A DNA stretch of 64,000 bases, taken from assembly GCF_001441535.1 (NCBI RefSeq), contig NZ_LMAU01000001.1, positions 558,001 to 622,000 on the forward strand, given 5' to 3'. Position numbers and translations under genes: made by a program. Position 1 is the stretch's first letter, and each line of letters starts with the position of its first letter. Below the pieces are notes generated by a model. It was not told where the DNA came from. It did no database searches and saw only the letters and a program-made list of their open reading frames with translations. This document shows, one piece after another, positions 1 to 11,628 of this stretch. The DNA is from Tsuneonella troitsensis (GTDB lineage: Bacteria > Pseudomonadota > Alphaproteobacteria > Sphingomonadales > Sphingomonadaceae).

Positions 1-1
1 C

Positions 2-1993
<1,992 letters not shown>

Positions 1994-1994
1994 T

Positions 1995-2087
1995 CTATCG
2001 GCACCCGCGGAAGAGCACGAAGAGGATCAGGCCGACAGCCGCCACCAGCGCGAAAAGCGCGATGATGACGAGGGTATCGGGTTCCAC
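1995..2087 (-). CDS. 30-residue single-pass membrane peptide
   Basis: A very short frame convergent with gyrB. It starts at GTG (2085-2087), preceded by GGAAGGA (2094-2100) at 6-nt spacing, and ends with TAG one base from the gyrB stop. It encodes a short polar N-terminus (MEPD), about 21 hydrophobic residues (LVIIALFALVAAVG then LILFVLF), and a basic tail RGCR. This is the layout of a small inner-membrane protein with a cytoplasmic positive end. An EcfG-like promoter motif lies upstream at 2125-2149. I recognise no family. Support is the strong ribosome site, the clean hydrophobic segment and the fit between neighbours. A chance frame cannot be excluded at this length. Confidence 0.5.
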   Translation of the reverse strand: MEPDTLVIIALFALVAAVGLILFVLFRGCR

Positions 2088-2124
2088 TGCATGTCCTTCC
2101 TCCGGTCTTCGCCGGCGAGTCACA

Positions 2125-2149
2125 AACAAGGGCTAGGACCGAACGTTCC
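2125..2149 (-). promoter_or_regulatory. Possible EcfG-type promoter of the 30-residue peptide
   Basis: Read on the minus strand: GGAAC, 16 nt, TGTT. The general-stress sigma factor EcfG of Alphaproteobacteria recognises GGAAC-N16/17-CGTT, so there is one mismatch in the -10 element. The -10 element ends about 37 nt upstream of the GTG start at 2087, leaving room for a 30-nt leader that contains the ribosome site. The assignment is inference from the motif only. Confidence 0.25.
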
Positions 2150-2209
2150 AACGGCTCGCCGCAAGTCATTGTTCTTGCGGGGCTGAACTTACCGAGGCAA
2201 TCACACGCC

Positions 2210-3931
2210 ATGCCGACCAGATACCGCGCTCCGCTCCTCGCCCTTGCGCTGTCCGCAACGGTGGGCGCCTGCGCCACCGTTCCCGGCGCTTCCCCTGAAC
2301 CGGTCACGGTCAGGATCGTCGGGCTGAACGACTTTCACGGCAACCTGGAACCTATCCGGCGCCCGGTGATGCTAGACGACGGAGCCGGTGGCAGGACCGA
2401 GGTCTACGCCGGCGGTGCGGCATGGTTTGCGAGCGCGGTCGCAAGTCTGCGGAGCCAGAACGAGCACAGCCTCGCGATCGGGGCGGGCGATCTCATCAGC
2501 GCGAGCCCCCTGGCATCATCGCTGTTCCTCGACGAGCCGACCATCGGCGTGATGAACCGCGTGAAGCTGGATTTCGCGGCGGTCGGCAACCACGAATTCG
2601 ATCGCGGATGGCGCGAACTCAAGCGTCTGCGCGAAGGGGGCTGCGAGAAGCTGACCCTGCGCGAGCCCTGCGCGGTCGAGCCGGACTTCAAGGGCAGCGA
2701 CTTTCCGATACTGGCCGCCAACGTGCGGATGCCCGATGGGAGCACGCTGTTCCCCGGCCATGGCATCAAGCGCTTCGGTAGCGGCGCGCGCGAGGTAGCG
2801 GTCGGCGTCATCGGGCTGACCCTGCAGGGTACCGCGAACATCGTCGAACCGGCGGGGATCGCCGGTCTCACGTTCGAGGACGAGGCGACCGCGATCAACG
2901 CGCTGGTCCCTCGACTGGTCGAAGAAGGCGCCGATGCGATCGTCGTCTCGATCCACCAGGGGCTGGTGCCCGAACCCGGCACCGGACCCAACGCCTGCGG
3001 TGCAATGGCGGGCGATTTGCGTACGATCCTCGAGAAGCTCGATCCGCGCATCGACCTCGTGATCTCGGGGCATACGCACCGGGCCTACGTTTGCGATTTC
3101 TCGGCCGTCGATCCGTCGCGGCGGTTCAAGGTGACGAGCGCCGGGTTCGGCGGCACGATGCTGACCGACATCGCGCTGACGATCGATCCGCGGCTGAACG
3201 ATGTGACCGCCGTCTCCGCCCGCAACGTCCCCGTGCAGAGCCCGGGCGAAGGGCGTCCCGCCAATCCCGCATTTCCGACGTTCGAGCCCGATGCGGCGAT
3301 GGCCGCCTATGTCACGCGCTACGTTTCGGCGGCGGCCGATGTGGCGAACCGACCGGTGGGCCGGATTTCCGCGTCCGCGCCAAGGGCCGTGCCCGAAAGC
3401 CAGATCGGCAACCTGATCGCGGACTCGCAGCTTGCGGCGACCCGCTCGGCGGGGGCGCAGATCGCCCTGATCAACCCCGGCGGAGTCCGCTCGGACCTTG
3501 CCGCGCGCGAGGGCGGAACGGTCACCTACGGCGATCTCTACGCTGTGCAGCCGTTCGGCAACACGCTGGTGACGATGACGTACACCGGCGAGCAGCTTCT
3601 GCGGATACTAGAGGAACAGTTCGTAAACCCTAACGACGAGAACATCCTGTCGGTGAGCGACGGTTTCACCATGACGCTCGATCCGGCGCGGCCGGCCGGA
3701 CAGCGGGTCGTCGCTGCGGCGCTCGACGGCACGCCTATCGACCGGGCAGCGAGCTATCGGGTCACACTCAACAGCTTCATCGCTTCGGGCGGCGATGGCT
3801 TCGCGACCTTCAAGGAGGGTGCCGATGCGACCACCGGACCGGTCGATCTCGATGCGATGGAAGCCTACCTGCGCGCGCGCGATATGATACCGGTGCCCGC
3901 GATCGGGCGGGTCACACTGCTCTCGCGCTAG
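2210..3931 (+). CDS. 5'-nucleotidase / UshA-like metallophosphatase lipoprotein
   Basis: Secreted or periplasmic hydrolase of the 5'-nucleotidase/2',3'-cyclic phosphodiesterase family (573 aa), releasing phosphate from nucleotides. A signal peptide ends in a lipobox with Cys21 (SATVGAC), so it should be membrane-anchored. The N-terminal metallophosphatase domain carries NDFHGN (40-45), GD (93-94), GNHEFD (126-131) and SGHTHR (about 286), which bind the two metals. The C-terminal 5_nucleotid_C domain shows GNLIADS, NPGGVRSD and YAVQPFGN. It is convergent with a TetR regulator, with a 4-nt overlap of the stop codons. I found no Pho box upstream. Exact substrate preference cannot be read from the sequence. 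Confidence 0.92.
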   Translation: MPTRYRAPLLALALSATVGACATVPGASPEPVTVRIVGLNDFHGNLEPIRRPVMLDDGAGGRTEVYAGGAAWFASAVASLRSQNEHSLAIGAGDLISASPLASSLFLDEPTIGVMNRVKLDFAAVGNHEFDRGWRELKRLREGGCEKLTLREPCAVEPDFKGSDFPILAANVRMPDGSTLFPGHGIKRFGSGAREVAVGVIGLTLQGTANIVEPAGIAGLTFEDEATAINALVPRLVEEGADAIVVSIHQGLVPEPGTGPNACGAMAGDLRTILEKLDPRIDLVISGHTHRAYVCDFSAVDPSRRFKVTSAGFGGTMLTDIALTIDPRLNDVTAVSARNVPVQSPGEGRPANPAFPTFEPDAAMAAYVTRYVSAAADVANRPVGRISASAPRAVPESQIGNLIADSQLAATRSAGAQIALINPGGVRSDLAAREGGTVTYGDLYAVQPFGNTLVTMTYTGEQLLRILEEQFVNPNDENILSVSDGFTMTLDPARPAGQRVVAAALDGTPIDRAASYRVTLNSFIASGGDGFATFKEGADATTGPVDLDAMEAYLRARDMIPVPAIGRVTLLSR

Positions 3932-4560
3932 GCCGCGCGCAGGCCCTTCAAGCCGCGCGCGCCGCCTTCCTGCGCGCTCAGCCCGGCGAAGAGCGTATCG
4001 ACGATCCGCCCCAGCTTCTGCTCGCTCAGGCGCTCGTCCATGTATGTAAGCACGTCGGCCATGGTGTACGGCAGCACCATCTGGTTGATGAGGCTGAGCG
4101 CGTCGTTGATCGCCAGCCCTTCGAACGATCCTTCGGCCTGGGCCTGTGCAATCAGTTCGCACAGGTAATGGTCGGCTAGGTCCACGTAACTGCGGACGCG
4201 TTCGAAGTTCGCCGCGCCAAGCTCACAATAGACCTTGAACGCTGCCGGATCGGCGCGGAACCGCTCGCGCTGCAGCAGGAATCGGCGAGCGAAGAATTCA
4301 TACATCTTGCGATTCGGCGGCAGGTCGGCGGCGACCACGTCTTCCATGATCGTCACATAGTCGGCGAACCAGTTCTCTACGATCGCGTCGAACAGGTCGC
4401 TTTCTTCGGGGAACAGCGCTTCCACCCGCGCACGGGGGATGCCCGCGCCGTTGGCGAGCGCCAGTCGGCTGACCTCTTCGCCGCGCTCCTCGATCAGGCG
4501 CATGGCGATGCGGACCAGCCGCCCCTTCTCGTTGTCGGGGCTATGCCCGGCGACGGTCAT
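3928..4560 (-). CDS. TetR/AcrR-family transcriptional regulator
   Basis: Predicted 210-residue DNA-binding regulator. The N-terminal third fits a TetR helix-turn-helix: AMRLIEERGEEVSRLALANGAGIPRA-like residues, then a LFPEESDLFDAIVENW recognition/bridge segment. The remaining helical part would form the ligand and dimer domain. I chose ATG 4560 because GGGGAG lies 6 nt upstream. An in-frame ATG 17 codons earlier has no ribosome site. It sits alone between the 5'-nucleotidase (convergent) and a lipoprotein, so its targets are unknown. Part of the HTH is atypical, but length and pattern match the family. Confidence 0.8.
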   Translation of the reverse strand: MTVAGHSPDNEKGRLVRIAMRLIEERGEEVSRLALANGAGIPRARVEALFPEESDLFDAIVENWFADYVTIMEDVVAADLPPNRKMYEFFARRFLLQRERFRADPAAFKVYCELGAANFERVRSYVDLADHYLCELIAQAQAEGSFEGLAINDALSLINQMVLPYTMADVLTYMDERLSEQKLGRIVDTLFAGLSAQEGGARGLKGLRAA

Positions 4561-4644
4561 TCCAGTCTCCCCAGATCGCAATGACTGCAATCTAATGGCG
4601 AAGACCGTCAACGTGAAGGGGCGTCTCGCCTTGTTTGACGAGCG

Positions 4645-5097
4645 TCAGGATCCGGTGCGGCGCCAAGTCTGCTCTTCGGTCATCGTGCCGGTGGTCGGCG
4701 CGTTCGCATCGGGCATGCGGTAGAGCGCGCCATTGGCGATGGCGTAGACCATGTTGTGGTCGCCCTGCTTGATCAGGATGCGAGTGTTGTCGCTGTACCA
4801 GTTGTAGGAACCGCTGGTCTCCACACCGTTTTCGTCGCGCATGGTATAGGTGCCGTCTGTCCGCAGAGTGACCGACCTCTGTCCTGCGCCGACGGGCTGG
4901 GCGTAGGTTCCGGCATAATTCACGCTGGTCCGCGCATCGGGCGCGACGGACGGAAAGCGCGTTTCCACCTGGGGCAGGTTTACATCGGCCGCGGCGGTTT
5001 CGGTCCCCGCCTCTGCCGTGTCGGCGGCATCGTTGCCTCCACATGCGGCGAGCGCAAGTACGAGTGGGGCGGCGATCGTAGCGAACGCAATACGCAT
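4645..5097 (-). CDS. Small predicted lipoprotein, function unknown
   Basis: 150 residues with a lipoprotein signal: MRIAFATI, a hydrophobic core LVLALAAC and lipobox Cys19 followed by GGNDAAD. After an Ala/Thr/Glu-rich linker comes a compact beta-rich domain with GTYTMRDENG and YNWYSDNTRILI, reminiscent of NlpE/lipocalin-like folds. That resemblance is an impression, not a firm match. The start at 5097 is supported by GGGAGA 6 nt upstream, and the longer open frame upstream is non-coding in appearance. It precedes the TetR gene on the same strand with an 84-nt gap. Confidence 0.75.
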   Translation of the reverse strand: MRIAFATIAAPLVLALAACGGNDAADTAEAGTETAAADVNLPQVETRFPSVAPDARTSVNYAGTYAQPVGAGQRSVTLRTDGTYTMRDENGVETSGSYNWYSDNTRILIKQGDHNMVYAIANGALYRMPDANAPTTGTMTEEQTWRRTGS

Positions 5098-5161
5098 GAG
5101 TTTCTCCCGTGAAATGGACGGCCAGCCGCCCCGCGAACGAAATTGAAACCAACTGATCGAG

Positions 5162-5968
5162 TCAAAGTTTCCTACCGCTTCGACCGCGGAGGCAAGGAAC
5201 GAATCCCGAAGTCCGCGCGACGTATTCTGAATAGCCCGGACGGCGCTTGGCAAGTCCGGCTTCGAGGAGCGGCTTGCCGGACCAGCGGGTGAGGGTGAAC
5301 GTCAGGAACAGAGGGCCGATCACCGTCGCCGCGGCGACCCACCAACTCGCCGAGGCCGCAGCGAGCCAGATGCCCCACCACGCGCAGGCATCGCCGAAAT
5401 AGTTCGGGTGCCGGGTATATCGCCACAGGCCGCGATCCATCACTTGCCCCTTGTTCGCCGGATCGGCGCGGAACCGGGCGAGTTGCCAGTCTCCCACCCA
5501 TTCGAAGAACACGCCGACCACCCAAAGCGCCAGGCCGGCCAGCGCCAGCGGTCCGATCGGCTGCGTGCTCCCTGCCGCGACGATGCCGGCCTGCGCGGGG
5601 CTCGAGACGAGAAACAACAGGACCGCCTGGCCAAGAAACACCTTGGTCAGCGCGGCACTGGCGAAGCGACCCTGCTCGCGCGGCTTCCGCATCATCCGGG
5701 CGTATCGCGGATCTTCGCCCTCTTTCCGCCAACGCCGATAAAGGTAGATCGCCAGCCGCCCGCCCCACAACACCGCCATCGCCATGATGAGGGTCGCCAG
5801 CGGGCCGGGTTCCGCCACCCGCAACCAGCTGGCGAGTGCGAGCAGCGCCATCCCGCCGCCCCAGAAGCTGTCGATGAACGAAACGTCGTTTATCTGCAGC
5901 GATATCGCCCAGAGCAGGAGGACGAGCCCGAGCAGGATCGCCGCATTGCCGACAAGTGCCTCAACCAT
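5162..5968 (-). CDS. DUF1295 / steroid 5-alpha-reductase-like membrane protein
   Basis: 268 residues with about six transmembrane segments. It opens with a hydrophobic N-terminus and the INDVSFIDSFWG motif typical of DUF1295 proteins. The C-terminal part has the reductase-family motif region: GLWRYTRHPNYFGDACAWWG (isoprenylcysteine methyltransferase/5-alpha-reductase fold, NAD(P)H-binding end). In related bacteria such genes sit near lipid or cyclopropane-fatty-acid enzymes. Here the partner is an acyltransferase gene just upstream, overlapping by 8 nt, so a role in membrane-lipid chemistry is plausible but unproven. Confidence 0.87.
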   Translation of the reverse strand: MVEALVGNAAILLGLVLLLWAISLQINDVSFIDSFWGGGMALLALASWLRVAEPGPLATLIMAMAVLWGGRLAIYLYRRWRKEGEDPRYARMMRKPREQGRFASAALTKVFLGQAVLLFLVSSPAQAGIVAAGSTQPIGPLALAGLALWVVGVFFEWVGDWQLARFRADPANKGQVMDRGLWRYTRHPNYFGDACAWWGIWLAAASASWWVAAATVIGPLFLTFTLTRWSGKPLLEAGLAKRRPGYSEYVARTSGFVPCLRGRSGRKL

Positions 5969-6578
5969 TGCGTGCCATCCCCTCCGCCTGCTCTGCCAAT
6001 TTTTCGAAACGCGGGCTGTCTGGCCGTTTCGAGCGATAGAACGCCGCGAACTTCGCCAGGTCCGCCGCCAGATCGTCGCTCGGCCAGATCGGCCGGCCGA
6101 TCCCGCCTAGCATGGTTTCGTGGTTCACCCACGCTGGCACGATGGGAACACCCGCCGCGCGGGCGATGTGCCACACGCCGGTGCGCCAGGTCCCGTCTCC
6201 GGTGCGCGAACCCTCGGGCGCGACGACCAGCGCCAGTTCGTCGGCCGCGGCAAACGCCTGCGCGATCTGCTCGACATAGTTGGAACCGCGCTTCGAGCGA
6301 TCCACGGATATGCCGCCCATGTCGCGCATGAAGCGGGTCAGGGGCCACTTGAACAATGTGTGCTTGCCCATGAAACTGGGCGCGATGCCAATCTCGTGCG
6401 CGACGCCGAGGAAGAAGACGAAGTCCCAGTTGGACGTATGCGGGGCGCCGGTGACGATGAACTTTGGCACGCCAGGGTGGCCGCCTTCGATGCGCCAGCC
6501 CTTCCAACGGTAAAGCCCGATGATCAGTCGCTGCACGACGCGCGACACGATGCTCGGCTGCGGCATTACGTTCGGCAA
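5961..6578 (-). CDS. 1-acyl-glycerol-3-phosphate acyltransferase-family protein
   Basis: 205-residue PlsC-family acyltransferase. The catalytic HX4D motif is HTSNWD (47-52), and the second conserved block is PEGSRT (121-126). There is no N-terminal membrane anchor, and the protein is short compared with housekeeping PlsC. A second, more canonical PlsC lies at 33720-34418, so this copy is probably specialised. It overlaps the DUF1295 gene by 8 nt (start of one inside the end of the other), implying co-translation. Confidence 0.88.
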   Translation of the reverse strand: MPNVMPQPSIVSRVVQRLIIGLYRWKGWRIEGGHPGVPKFIVTGAPHTSNWDFVFFLGVAHEIGIAPSFMGKHTLFKWPLTRFMRDMGGISVDRSKRGSNYVEQIAQAFAAADELALVVAPEGSRTGDGTWRTGVWHIARAAGVPIVPAWVNHETMLGGIGRPIWPSDDLAADLAKFAAFYRSKRPDSPRFEKLAEQAEGMARNG

Positions 6579-6632
6579 GCATCCCCTCCGGACCGCAGTC
6601 TAACTTAGGTTAGACCAGCCCGGGCCGCGAGG

Positions 6633-8240
6633 CTACATCCTAAACACGCCGAATGCGGGCCGCTCGGCGATCGGCGCCTCGAGAGTGGCGGCAAAGGCGA
6701 GGCCGAGGACGTCGCGGGTCTGAACGGGGTCGATCACTCCGTCGTCCCACAGGCGGGCCGTGGCGTAGTAGGGATTACCCTCGTCCTCGTATTTCTGGCG
6801 GATCGGGAACTTGAATGCCTCGGCCTGTTCGGGCGTCCAGCTGTCCGCGTCGCGGTGGACGGTGGCGAGGACGCTGGCCGCCTGTTCGCCGCCCATCACG
6901 CTGATGCGCGCGTTGGGCCAGGTGAACAGGAAGCGCGGGGAATAGGCGCGCCCGCACATGCCGTAATTGCCCGCGCCGAAGCTTCCGCCGATGACCACGG
7001 TTACCTTGGGCACGGTGGCGGTGGCGACCGCCGTCACCAGCTTCGCGCCATGCTTGGCGATGCCTTCCGCCTCGTACTTGCCGCCGACCATGAAGCCGGA
7101 AATATTCTGCAAAAACAGTAGCGGAATGCGGCGCTGACAGGCGAGTTCGATGAAGTGCGCACCCTTCTGCGCGCTTTCGGAAAACAACACGCCGTTGTTG
7201 GCGAGGATCGCCACCGGCATCCCCCAGATATGCGCGAAGCCGCACACCAGGGTGGAGCCGTAGAGCGCCTTGAACTCGTGGAACTCGCTGCCGTCGACGA
7301 TCCGGGCGATGACTTCGTGGACATCGTACGGCGCGCGCACGTCGTCGGGGATCAGCGCGTAGAGGTCGTCGGCGTCGAATTTCGGCGCTCTGGGAGTGAC
7401 GATTTCGACGTTTTGCGCCGCAGAATTGTTCGCGCCGAGGTGGCTGACGATGTCGCGCACGATGGTCAGCGCATGCTCGTCGTTCTCGGCGAGGTGATCG
7501 ACGACGCCCGACTTCTTCGCATGAAGATCGCCGCCGCCCAAATCCTCGGCCGAAATTTCCTCGCCCGTCGCGGCCTTCACCAGCGGCGGTCCGGCCAGGA
7601 AGATCGTGCCCTGTTCGCGCACGATCACCGTCTCGTCGGACATGGCGGGCACGTAGGCCCCGCCGGCAGTGCAGCTGCCCATCACGCAGGCGATCTGCGG
7701 AATGCCGAGCGCCGACAAATTGGCCTGGTTGAAGAAGATCCGCCCGAAATGGTCGCGGTCAGGAAACACCTCGGCCTGGTAGGGCAGGTTGGCGCCGCCG
7801 CTGTCGACGAGGTAGATGCACGGCAGCCGGTTCTCGGTCGCGATCTCCTGCGCGCGCAGGTGCTTCTTGACCGTCATCGGGTAGTAGGAGCCGCCCTTCA
7901 CGGTCGGATCGTTGGCGACGATCATCACCTGGCGGCCGGACACGCGCCCGATGCCGCAGATCATCGAGGCGCCGGACACGTCGCCCTCGTACATCCCGTT
8001 TGCGGCGAGCTGCCCGATCTCGAGGAACGGCGATCCCGGATCGAGCAGCCGCTCGACGCGGTCGCGGGGGAGCAGCTTGCCGCGGCTGACATGGCGCTCG
8101 CGGTGCTTCTCCGGCCCGCCGAGCGCGGCCTCGGCCACCCTGGCGCGCAGGTCGTCCGCCAAACCCTTGTTGTGTGCGAACCGCGCCTTGGCCTCCGGGC
8201 TCTCGCGGTCGAGCTTGGTGGTGAGCGTAGGCGCGCTCAT
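6633..8240 (-). CDS. mccB: Methylcrotonyl-CoA carboxylase, carboxyltransferase (beta) subunit
   Basis: 535-residue biotin-dependent carboxyltransferase acting in leucine breakdown (3-methylcrotonyl-CoA to 3-methylglutaconyl-CoA). It has two crotonase-fold halves. Hallmarks are [10 protein letters not shown] and [14 protein letters not shown] in the N-half, and [16 protein letters not shown] and [10 protein letters not shown] in the C-half, matching MCC beta better than propionyl-CoA carboxylase beta. The real start is ATG 8240, inside an ATGA overlap with the transporter gene upstream. The open frame extending further back is the transporter in another frame. The partner biotin subunit (mccA), the enoyl-CoA hydratase and HMG-CoA lyase usually found beside it are not in the window. 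Confidence 0.93.
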   Translation of the reverse strand: MSAPTLTTKLDRESPEAKARFAHNKGLADDLRARVAEAALGGPEKHRERHVSRGKLLPRDRVERLLDPGSPFLEIGQLAANGMYEGDVSGASMICGIGRVSGRQVMIVANDPTVKGGSYYPMTVKKHLRAQEIATENRLPCIYLVDSGGANLPYQAEVFPDRDHFGRIFFNQANLSALGIPQIACVMGSCTAGGAYVPAMSDETVIVREQGTIFLAGPPLVKAATGEEISAEDLGGGDLHAKKSGVVDHLAENDEHALTIVRDIVSHLGANNSAAQNVEIVTPRAPKFDADDLYALIPDDVRAPYDVHEVIARIVDGSEFHEFKALYGSTLVCGFAHIWGMPVAILANNGVLFSESAQKGAHFIELACQRRIPLLFLQNISGFMVGGKYEAEGIAKHGAKLVTAVATATVPKVTVVIGGSFGAGNYGMCGRAYSPRFLFTWPNARISVMGGEQAASVLATVHRDADSWTPEQAEAFKFPIRQKYEDEGNPYYATARLWDDGVIDPVQTRDVLGLAFAATLEAPIAERPAFGVFRM

Positions 8241-9868
8241 GAGCGGGCCTCCCAGAACACCTGAGCGCCGGGCCCCAGCGGCAGGTCGAAGGCGACCCAG
8301 CTGACCACCATGGCGACGCCCACCGCCATGAAGGTCAGCGCATAAGGCAGCATGAGCGCGAGCAGCGAGCCGACCCCGAAACTCTTGTCCCACCGTCTGC
8401 TGAATGCGAGGATCAAGGGGAAGTAACTCATCAGCGGGGTCATGATGTTGGTGTAGCTGTCGCCCATGCGATAGGCGGCCGTGGTCATTTCCGGGCTGAT
8501 CCCGAGCAGCATGAACATCGGCACCACGACCGGGGCGAGGGCGCTCCACTTGGCCGATGCCGAGCCGATGAACAGGTCGAGGAACGACCCGAGCATCTGG
8601 ACGCTGACCAGAAGGATCGGCGCGGGCAGCGCCAGTTGCGACAATGCCCCGGCGCCGTTGATCGCGATGATCGGGCCGATGCGGCTCCAGTTGAACATCG
8701 CCACGAAGTGCGCCGCGAAGAACACGAACACGATGTAGGGCGCGATGGCCTTGATGCCGTCGCGCATCATGCCGGTCACGTCCTCGGACCTCTTGATCGT
8801 GCCTGCCGCGGTGCCGAAGGCGATGCCGGTGGATACGAACAGCAGGAAGAACCCGGCGATCAGCGCGGCGAACAGCGGCTGGTACTGCGCGGTGCCTTCG
8901 CCTTCGTGATTGAACAGCGGCGAGTAGCCCGGAAACAGCGTCAGCGCGGCGAACAGCCCGACGATGGCGAGTGCGACCAGTCCGGCGCGGCGCAGGCCCT
9001 TGCGCTCACCCGGTTCCAGCGCCGCCTTGGCGAGTTCGGTGCGGGTTTCCTCGTCGACTTCGCCGTTCCACGCACCCAGCCGCGGCTCGATCACCTTGTC
9101 GGTGATGAACCAGATGACGGGGGTGTAGAGGACCACGATGGCCAGGATGAACCACCAGTTGCCTGCCGGGTTCATCAGCCAGTCGGGATCGACGATGCGC
9201 GCCGCTTCCTGAGTGAAGCCGAACAGCAGCACGTCGATCTGGCCGGGGGTGATGTTGCCCGCATAACCGCCCGAAACCGCGGCAAACGAAGCGGCGAGCC
9301 CGGCCAGTGGATGACGGCCTGCCGACGCATAGACGAGCGCGGCGAGCGGCACGAACACCACGTATGCCGCGTCGGACGCGTGGTGCGAGATCATGCCGAT
9401 CAGCGCCACGATCGGGGTGAGGATCGCGCGCGGTGCGTTGCGCAGCGAAGCGCGGATCAGCGCGGAGAACATGCCCGATCGCTCGGCCACCGCGGCGCCG
9501 AGCATGATCACGAGGATCAGCCCGAGGGGGGCGAACCCGCTCATCGTGCGGGGCATTTCGGACAGCAGGCGACCGATGTTCTCGGCGGAGAAGAGGCTCG
9601 TCGCTTTGTACGTGATCGAACCGTCCGCCAAGGTGGCGCCTTCGGGCGCTTCCTCGCCCGAGAAGGGCAGGCTCGCCGACCAGCCGAGCGCATCGCCCAG
9701 CGCGGACAGCACCATCAGCGCGATGATCAGGTAGACGAAGATCATTGTCGGCTCGGGCAACAGATTGCCCGCCCGCTCTACGAAGCCGAGGAACCCGCGT
9801 TGGCGCTCGGGCGGCGGGGACGCCGAACCCGCTTCTGGGGGGGGTACGGCGTTCTCCGCGCCGCTCAT
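8237..9868 (-). CDS. AbgT-family transporter
   Basis: 543-residue inner-membrane transporter of the AbgT family (p-aminobenzoyl-glutamate importers and sulfonamide exporters), with about a dozen hydrophobic segments. Characteristic stretches include [29 protein letters not shown] and the C-terminal [17 protein letters not shown] and [17 protein letters not shown]. The start ATG 9868 overlaps the upstream gene's stop (ATGA), and its own TGA overlaps the mccB ATG, so it is translationally locked between leucine-degradation genes. That placement suggests a substrate linked to the pathway rather than folate breakdown products. This is inference from context. Confidence 0.92.
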   Translation of the reverse strand: MSGAENAVPPPEAGSASPPPERQRGFLGFVERAGNLLPEPTMIFVYLIIALMVLSALGDALGWSASLPFSGEEAPEGATLADGSITYKATSLFSAENIGRLLSEMPRTMSGFAPLGLILVIMLGAAVAERSGMFSALIRASLRNAPRAILTPIVALIGMISHHASDAAYVVFVPLAALVYASAGRHPLAGLAASFAAVSGGYAGNITPGQIDVLLFGFTQEAARIVDPDWLMNPAGNWWFILAIVVLYTPVIWFITDKVIEPRLGAWNGEVDEETRTELAKAALEPGERKGLRRAGLVALAIVGLFAALTLFPGYSPLFNHEGEGTAQYQPLFAALIAGFFLLFVSTGIAFGTAAGTIKRSEDVTGMMRDGIKAIAPYIVFVFFAAHFVAMFNWSRIGPIIAINGAGALSQLALPAPILLVSVQMLGSFLDLFIGSASAKWSALAPVVVPMFMLLGISPEMTTAAYRMGDSYTNIMTPLMSYFPLILAFSRRWDKSFGVGSLLALMLPYALTFMAVGVAMVVSWVAFDLPLGPGAQVFWEARS

Positions 9869-10311
9869 GCCCCGCGCTCCGATAGTCGGGCCCAGGCCTT
9901 GAGCGTACCCGCGCCGAAGGCCGCTGCCATGACGGCAACGATGAGCGATGAGGCGACGATGAAGTTCATGCCGACTTCGGGTGGAAACGCGCCGCGGAAG
10001 AAGCCCATGACCACACGAGCGACAAGAACCAGCGTGATCGCGACAAGTGCGGTGCGAACCAAAGGCAGACGGCGAATCGCACCCGCGCCGGAAAGGGCGT
10101 AAAGCCCCCATCCAGCGAGGATCGCGGCAATGATGCCCGTCATGATGGCGGGCCGGGGAGAACCGGCTTCGGCCAGCCGCGCCATCTGTTCTCCCGCACC
10201 GAAGAAGCGGTACCAGTCGCCCCCGCCCAAAATCGCAGCGATATGCGCGAGCGAGGCGGCAAGGCTCATCAGCGCGGCCCCAATCAGCCCCTTGTTGGTC
10301 GATGCGCTCAT
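9865..10311 (-). CDS. Small four-helix membrane protein, unknown
   Basis: 148 residues with about four transmembrane segments: residues 8-28 ([20 protein letters not shown]), 54-73, 84-105 ([18 protein letters not shown]) and a C-terminal one with [18 protein letters not shown] conserved-looking [18 protein letters not shown] loop follows helix 1. The start ATG 10311 overlaps the ivd stop and the stop overlaps the AbgT start, both as ATGA. I recognise no named family. Its position between the dehydrogenase and the transporter hints that it assists the transporter. Confidence 0.8.
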   Translation of the reverse strand: MSASTNKGLIGAALMSLAASLAHIAAILGGGDWYRFFGAGEQMARLAEAGSPRPAIMTGIIAAILAGWGLYALSGAGAIRRLPLVRTALVAITLVLVARVVMGFFRGAFPPEVGMNFIVASSLIVAVMAAAFGAGTLKAWARLSERGA

Positions 10312-11474
10312 CCCGCAGCCCCGATCAGTTCGCGCCCGATCAGCATCCGGCGGATCTCGTTCGTGCCCGCGCCGATGTCGAGCAGCTTGGCGTCGCGCAG
10401 GTAGCGCTCGACCGGCCAGTCTTTCGTATAGCCCGCGCCGCCCAGCGCCTGGACCGCCTCGCCCGCCACGCGGAAGGCGTTCTCGCTCGCCAGCAGGATC
10501 GCGCCCGCCGCGTCGAAGCGGGTGGTCTGTCCGGCGTCGCAGCTCTTGGCCACGGCATAGGTATAGGCCCGCGCCGATTGCAGCGCGACGTACATGTCGG
10601 CGACCTTGGCCTGCATCAGCTGGAACGCGCCGATCGGCTTGCCGAACTGCTTGCGCTCGCGAAGGTAGGGAATGACCGTGTCGAGGCACGCCTGCATAAT
10701 CCCGAGCTGCAGGCCCGCAAGCACCACGCGCTCGTAATCCAGCCCGCTCATCAGCACCCCGACACCGCCGTTCAGCGGGCCCATGATGTTCTCTTCGGGC
10801 ACTTCGCAGTCGTCGAACACCAGTTCGGCGGTCGGGCTGCCGCGCATCCCCATCTTGTCGATCTTCTGCCCGATCGAGAAGCCGGGCATGTCCTTTTCGA
10901 TCAGGAACGCGGTGATCCCACGCGATCCGGCGTGCCCGTCGGTCTTGGCATAGACCACCAGCGTGTCGGCGTATGGGGCGTTGGTGATCCAGAACTTGGT
11001 GCCGTTAAGAACGTAGCCGCCCTGCACGGCGTCTGCCTTGAGCTTCATCGAGACGACGTCGGAACCGGCGCCGGCTTCGGACATCGCGAGGCTGCCGACA
11101 TGCTCGCCGCTGACCAGCTTGGGCAGGTATTTGGCCTTCTGCTCGTCGGTGCCCCAGCGGCGGATCTGGTTGACGCACAGGTTCGAGTGCGCGCCGTAGC
11201 TGAGGCCCACGCTGGCCGAGGCGCGGCTGACTTCCTCCACCGCGATTACGTGTTCCAGGTAGCCGAGACCGAGACCGCCCCATTCTTCCTCTACGGTGAT
11301 CCCGTGGAGGCCCAGTTCGCCCATTGCCGGCCACAGCTCGCGCGGGAACCAGTCTTCGCGGTCGGCGCGCTCTGCCAGGGGAGCGACCCGTTCGTCGGCG
11401 AAGCGGGCGGTTGCATCGCGAATCATCTCGGCGCTTTCGCCAAGCTGGAAGTCGAAATCGGGCGTCGCGCGCAA
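10308..11474 (-). CDS. ivd: Isovaleryl-CoA dehydrogenase
   Basis: 388-residue FAD flavoenzyme of the acyl-CoA dehydrogenase family, oxidising isovaleryl-CoA in leucine catabolism. It has the N-terminal helical domain, the flavin-binding region [13 protein letters not shown] and FWITNA, and the catalytic glutamate in the IVD-specific position within [10 protein letters not shown] (Glu248) instead of the usual late position. The C-terminal [17 protein letters not shown] and GTNEIRR are present. I chose a TTG start at 11474 because AGGAGAG sits 7 nt upstream and the protein then starts LRATPDFDF, matching family length. Upstream sequence in the same frame is not protein-like. It is the first gene of the four-gene leucine operon. 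Confidence 0.94.
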   Translation of the reverse strand: MRATPDFDFQLGESAEMIRDATARFADERVAPLAERADREDWFPRELWPAMGELGLHGITVEEEWGGLGLGYLEHVIAVEEVSRASASVGLSYGAHSNLCVNQIRRWGTDEQKAKYLPKLVSGEHVGSLAMSEAGAGSDVVSMKLKADAVQGGYVLNGTKFWITNAPYADTLVVYAKTDGHAGSRGITAFLIEKDMPGFSIGQKIDKMGMRGSPTAELVFDDCEVPEENIMGPLNGGVGVLMSGLDYERVVLAGLQLGIMQACLDTVIPYLRERKQFGKPIGAFQLMQAKVADMYVALQSARAYTYAVAKSCDAGQTTRFDAAGAILLASENAFRVAGEAVQALGGAGYTKDWPVERYLRDAKLLDIGAGTNEIRRMLIGRELIGAAG

Positions 11475-11628
11475 AGCTGTTCTCTCCTGCTTCTCGCGCT
11501 GCGCATAGACGAGCCCCGCGCAGTCGCAAACCCTGCCTTTCCAAACACTTGCGCAAGGATCAAGTTCTACTGCCAAGCCCTTGAACAAGCATAATAATTC
11601 TCGTAAGACGCTCAAGGGATCGCATTTC

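Noticed and set aside
6633-8549. A 638-residue version of the carboxyltransferase with an N-terminal extension
   Set aside because: The first 103 residues are the transporter gene read in another frame; the family start is ATG 8240.
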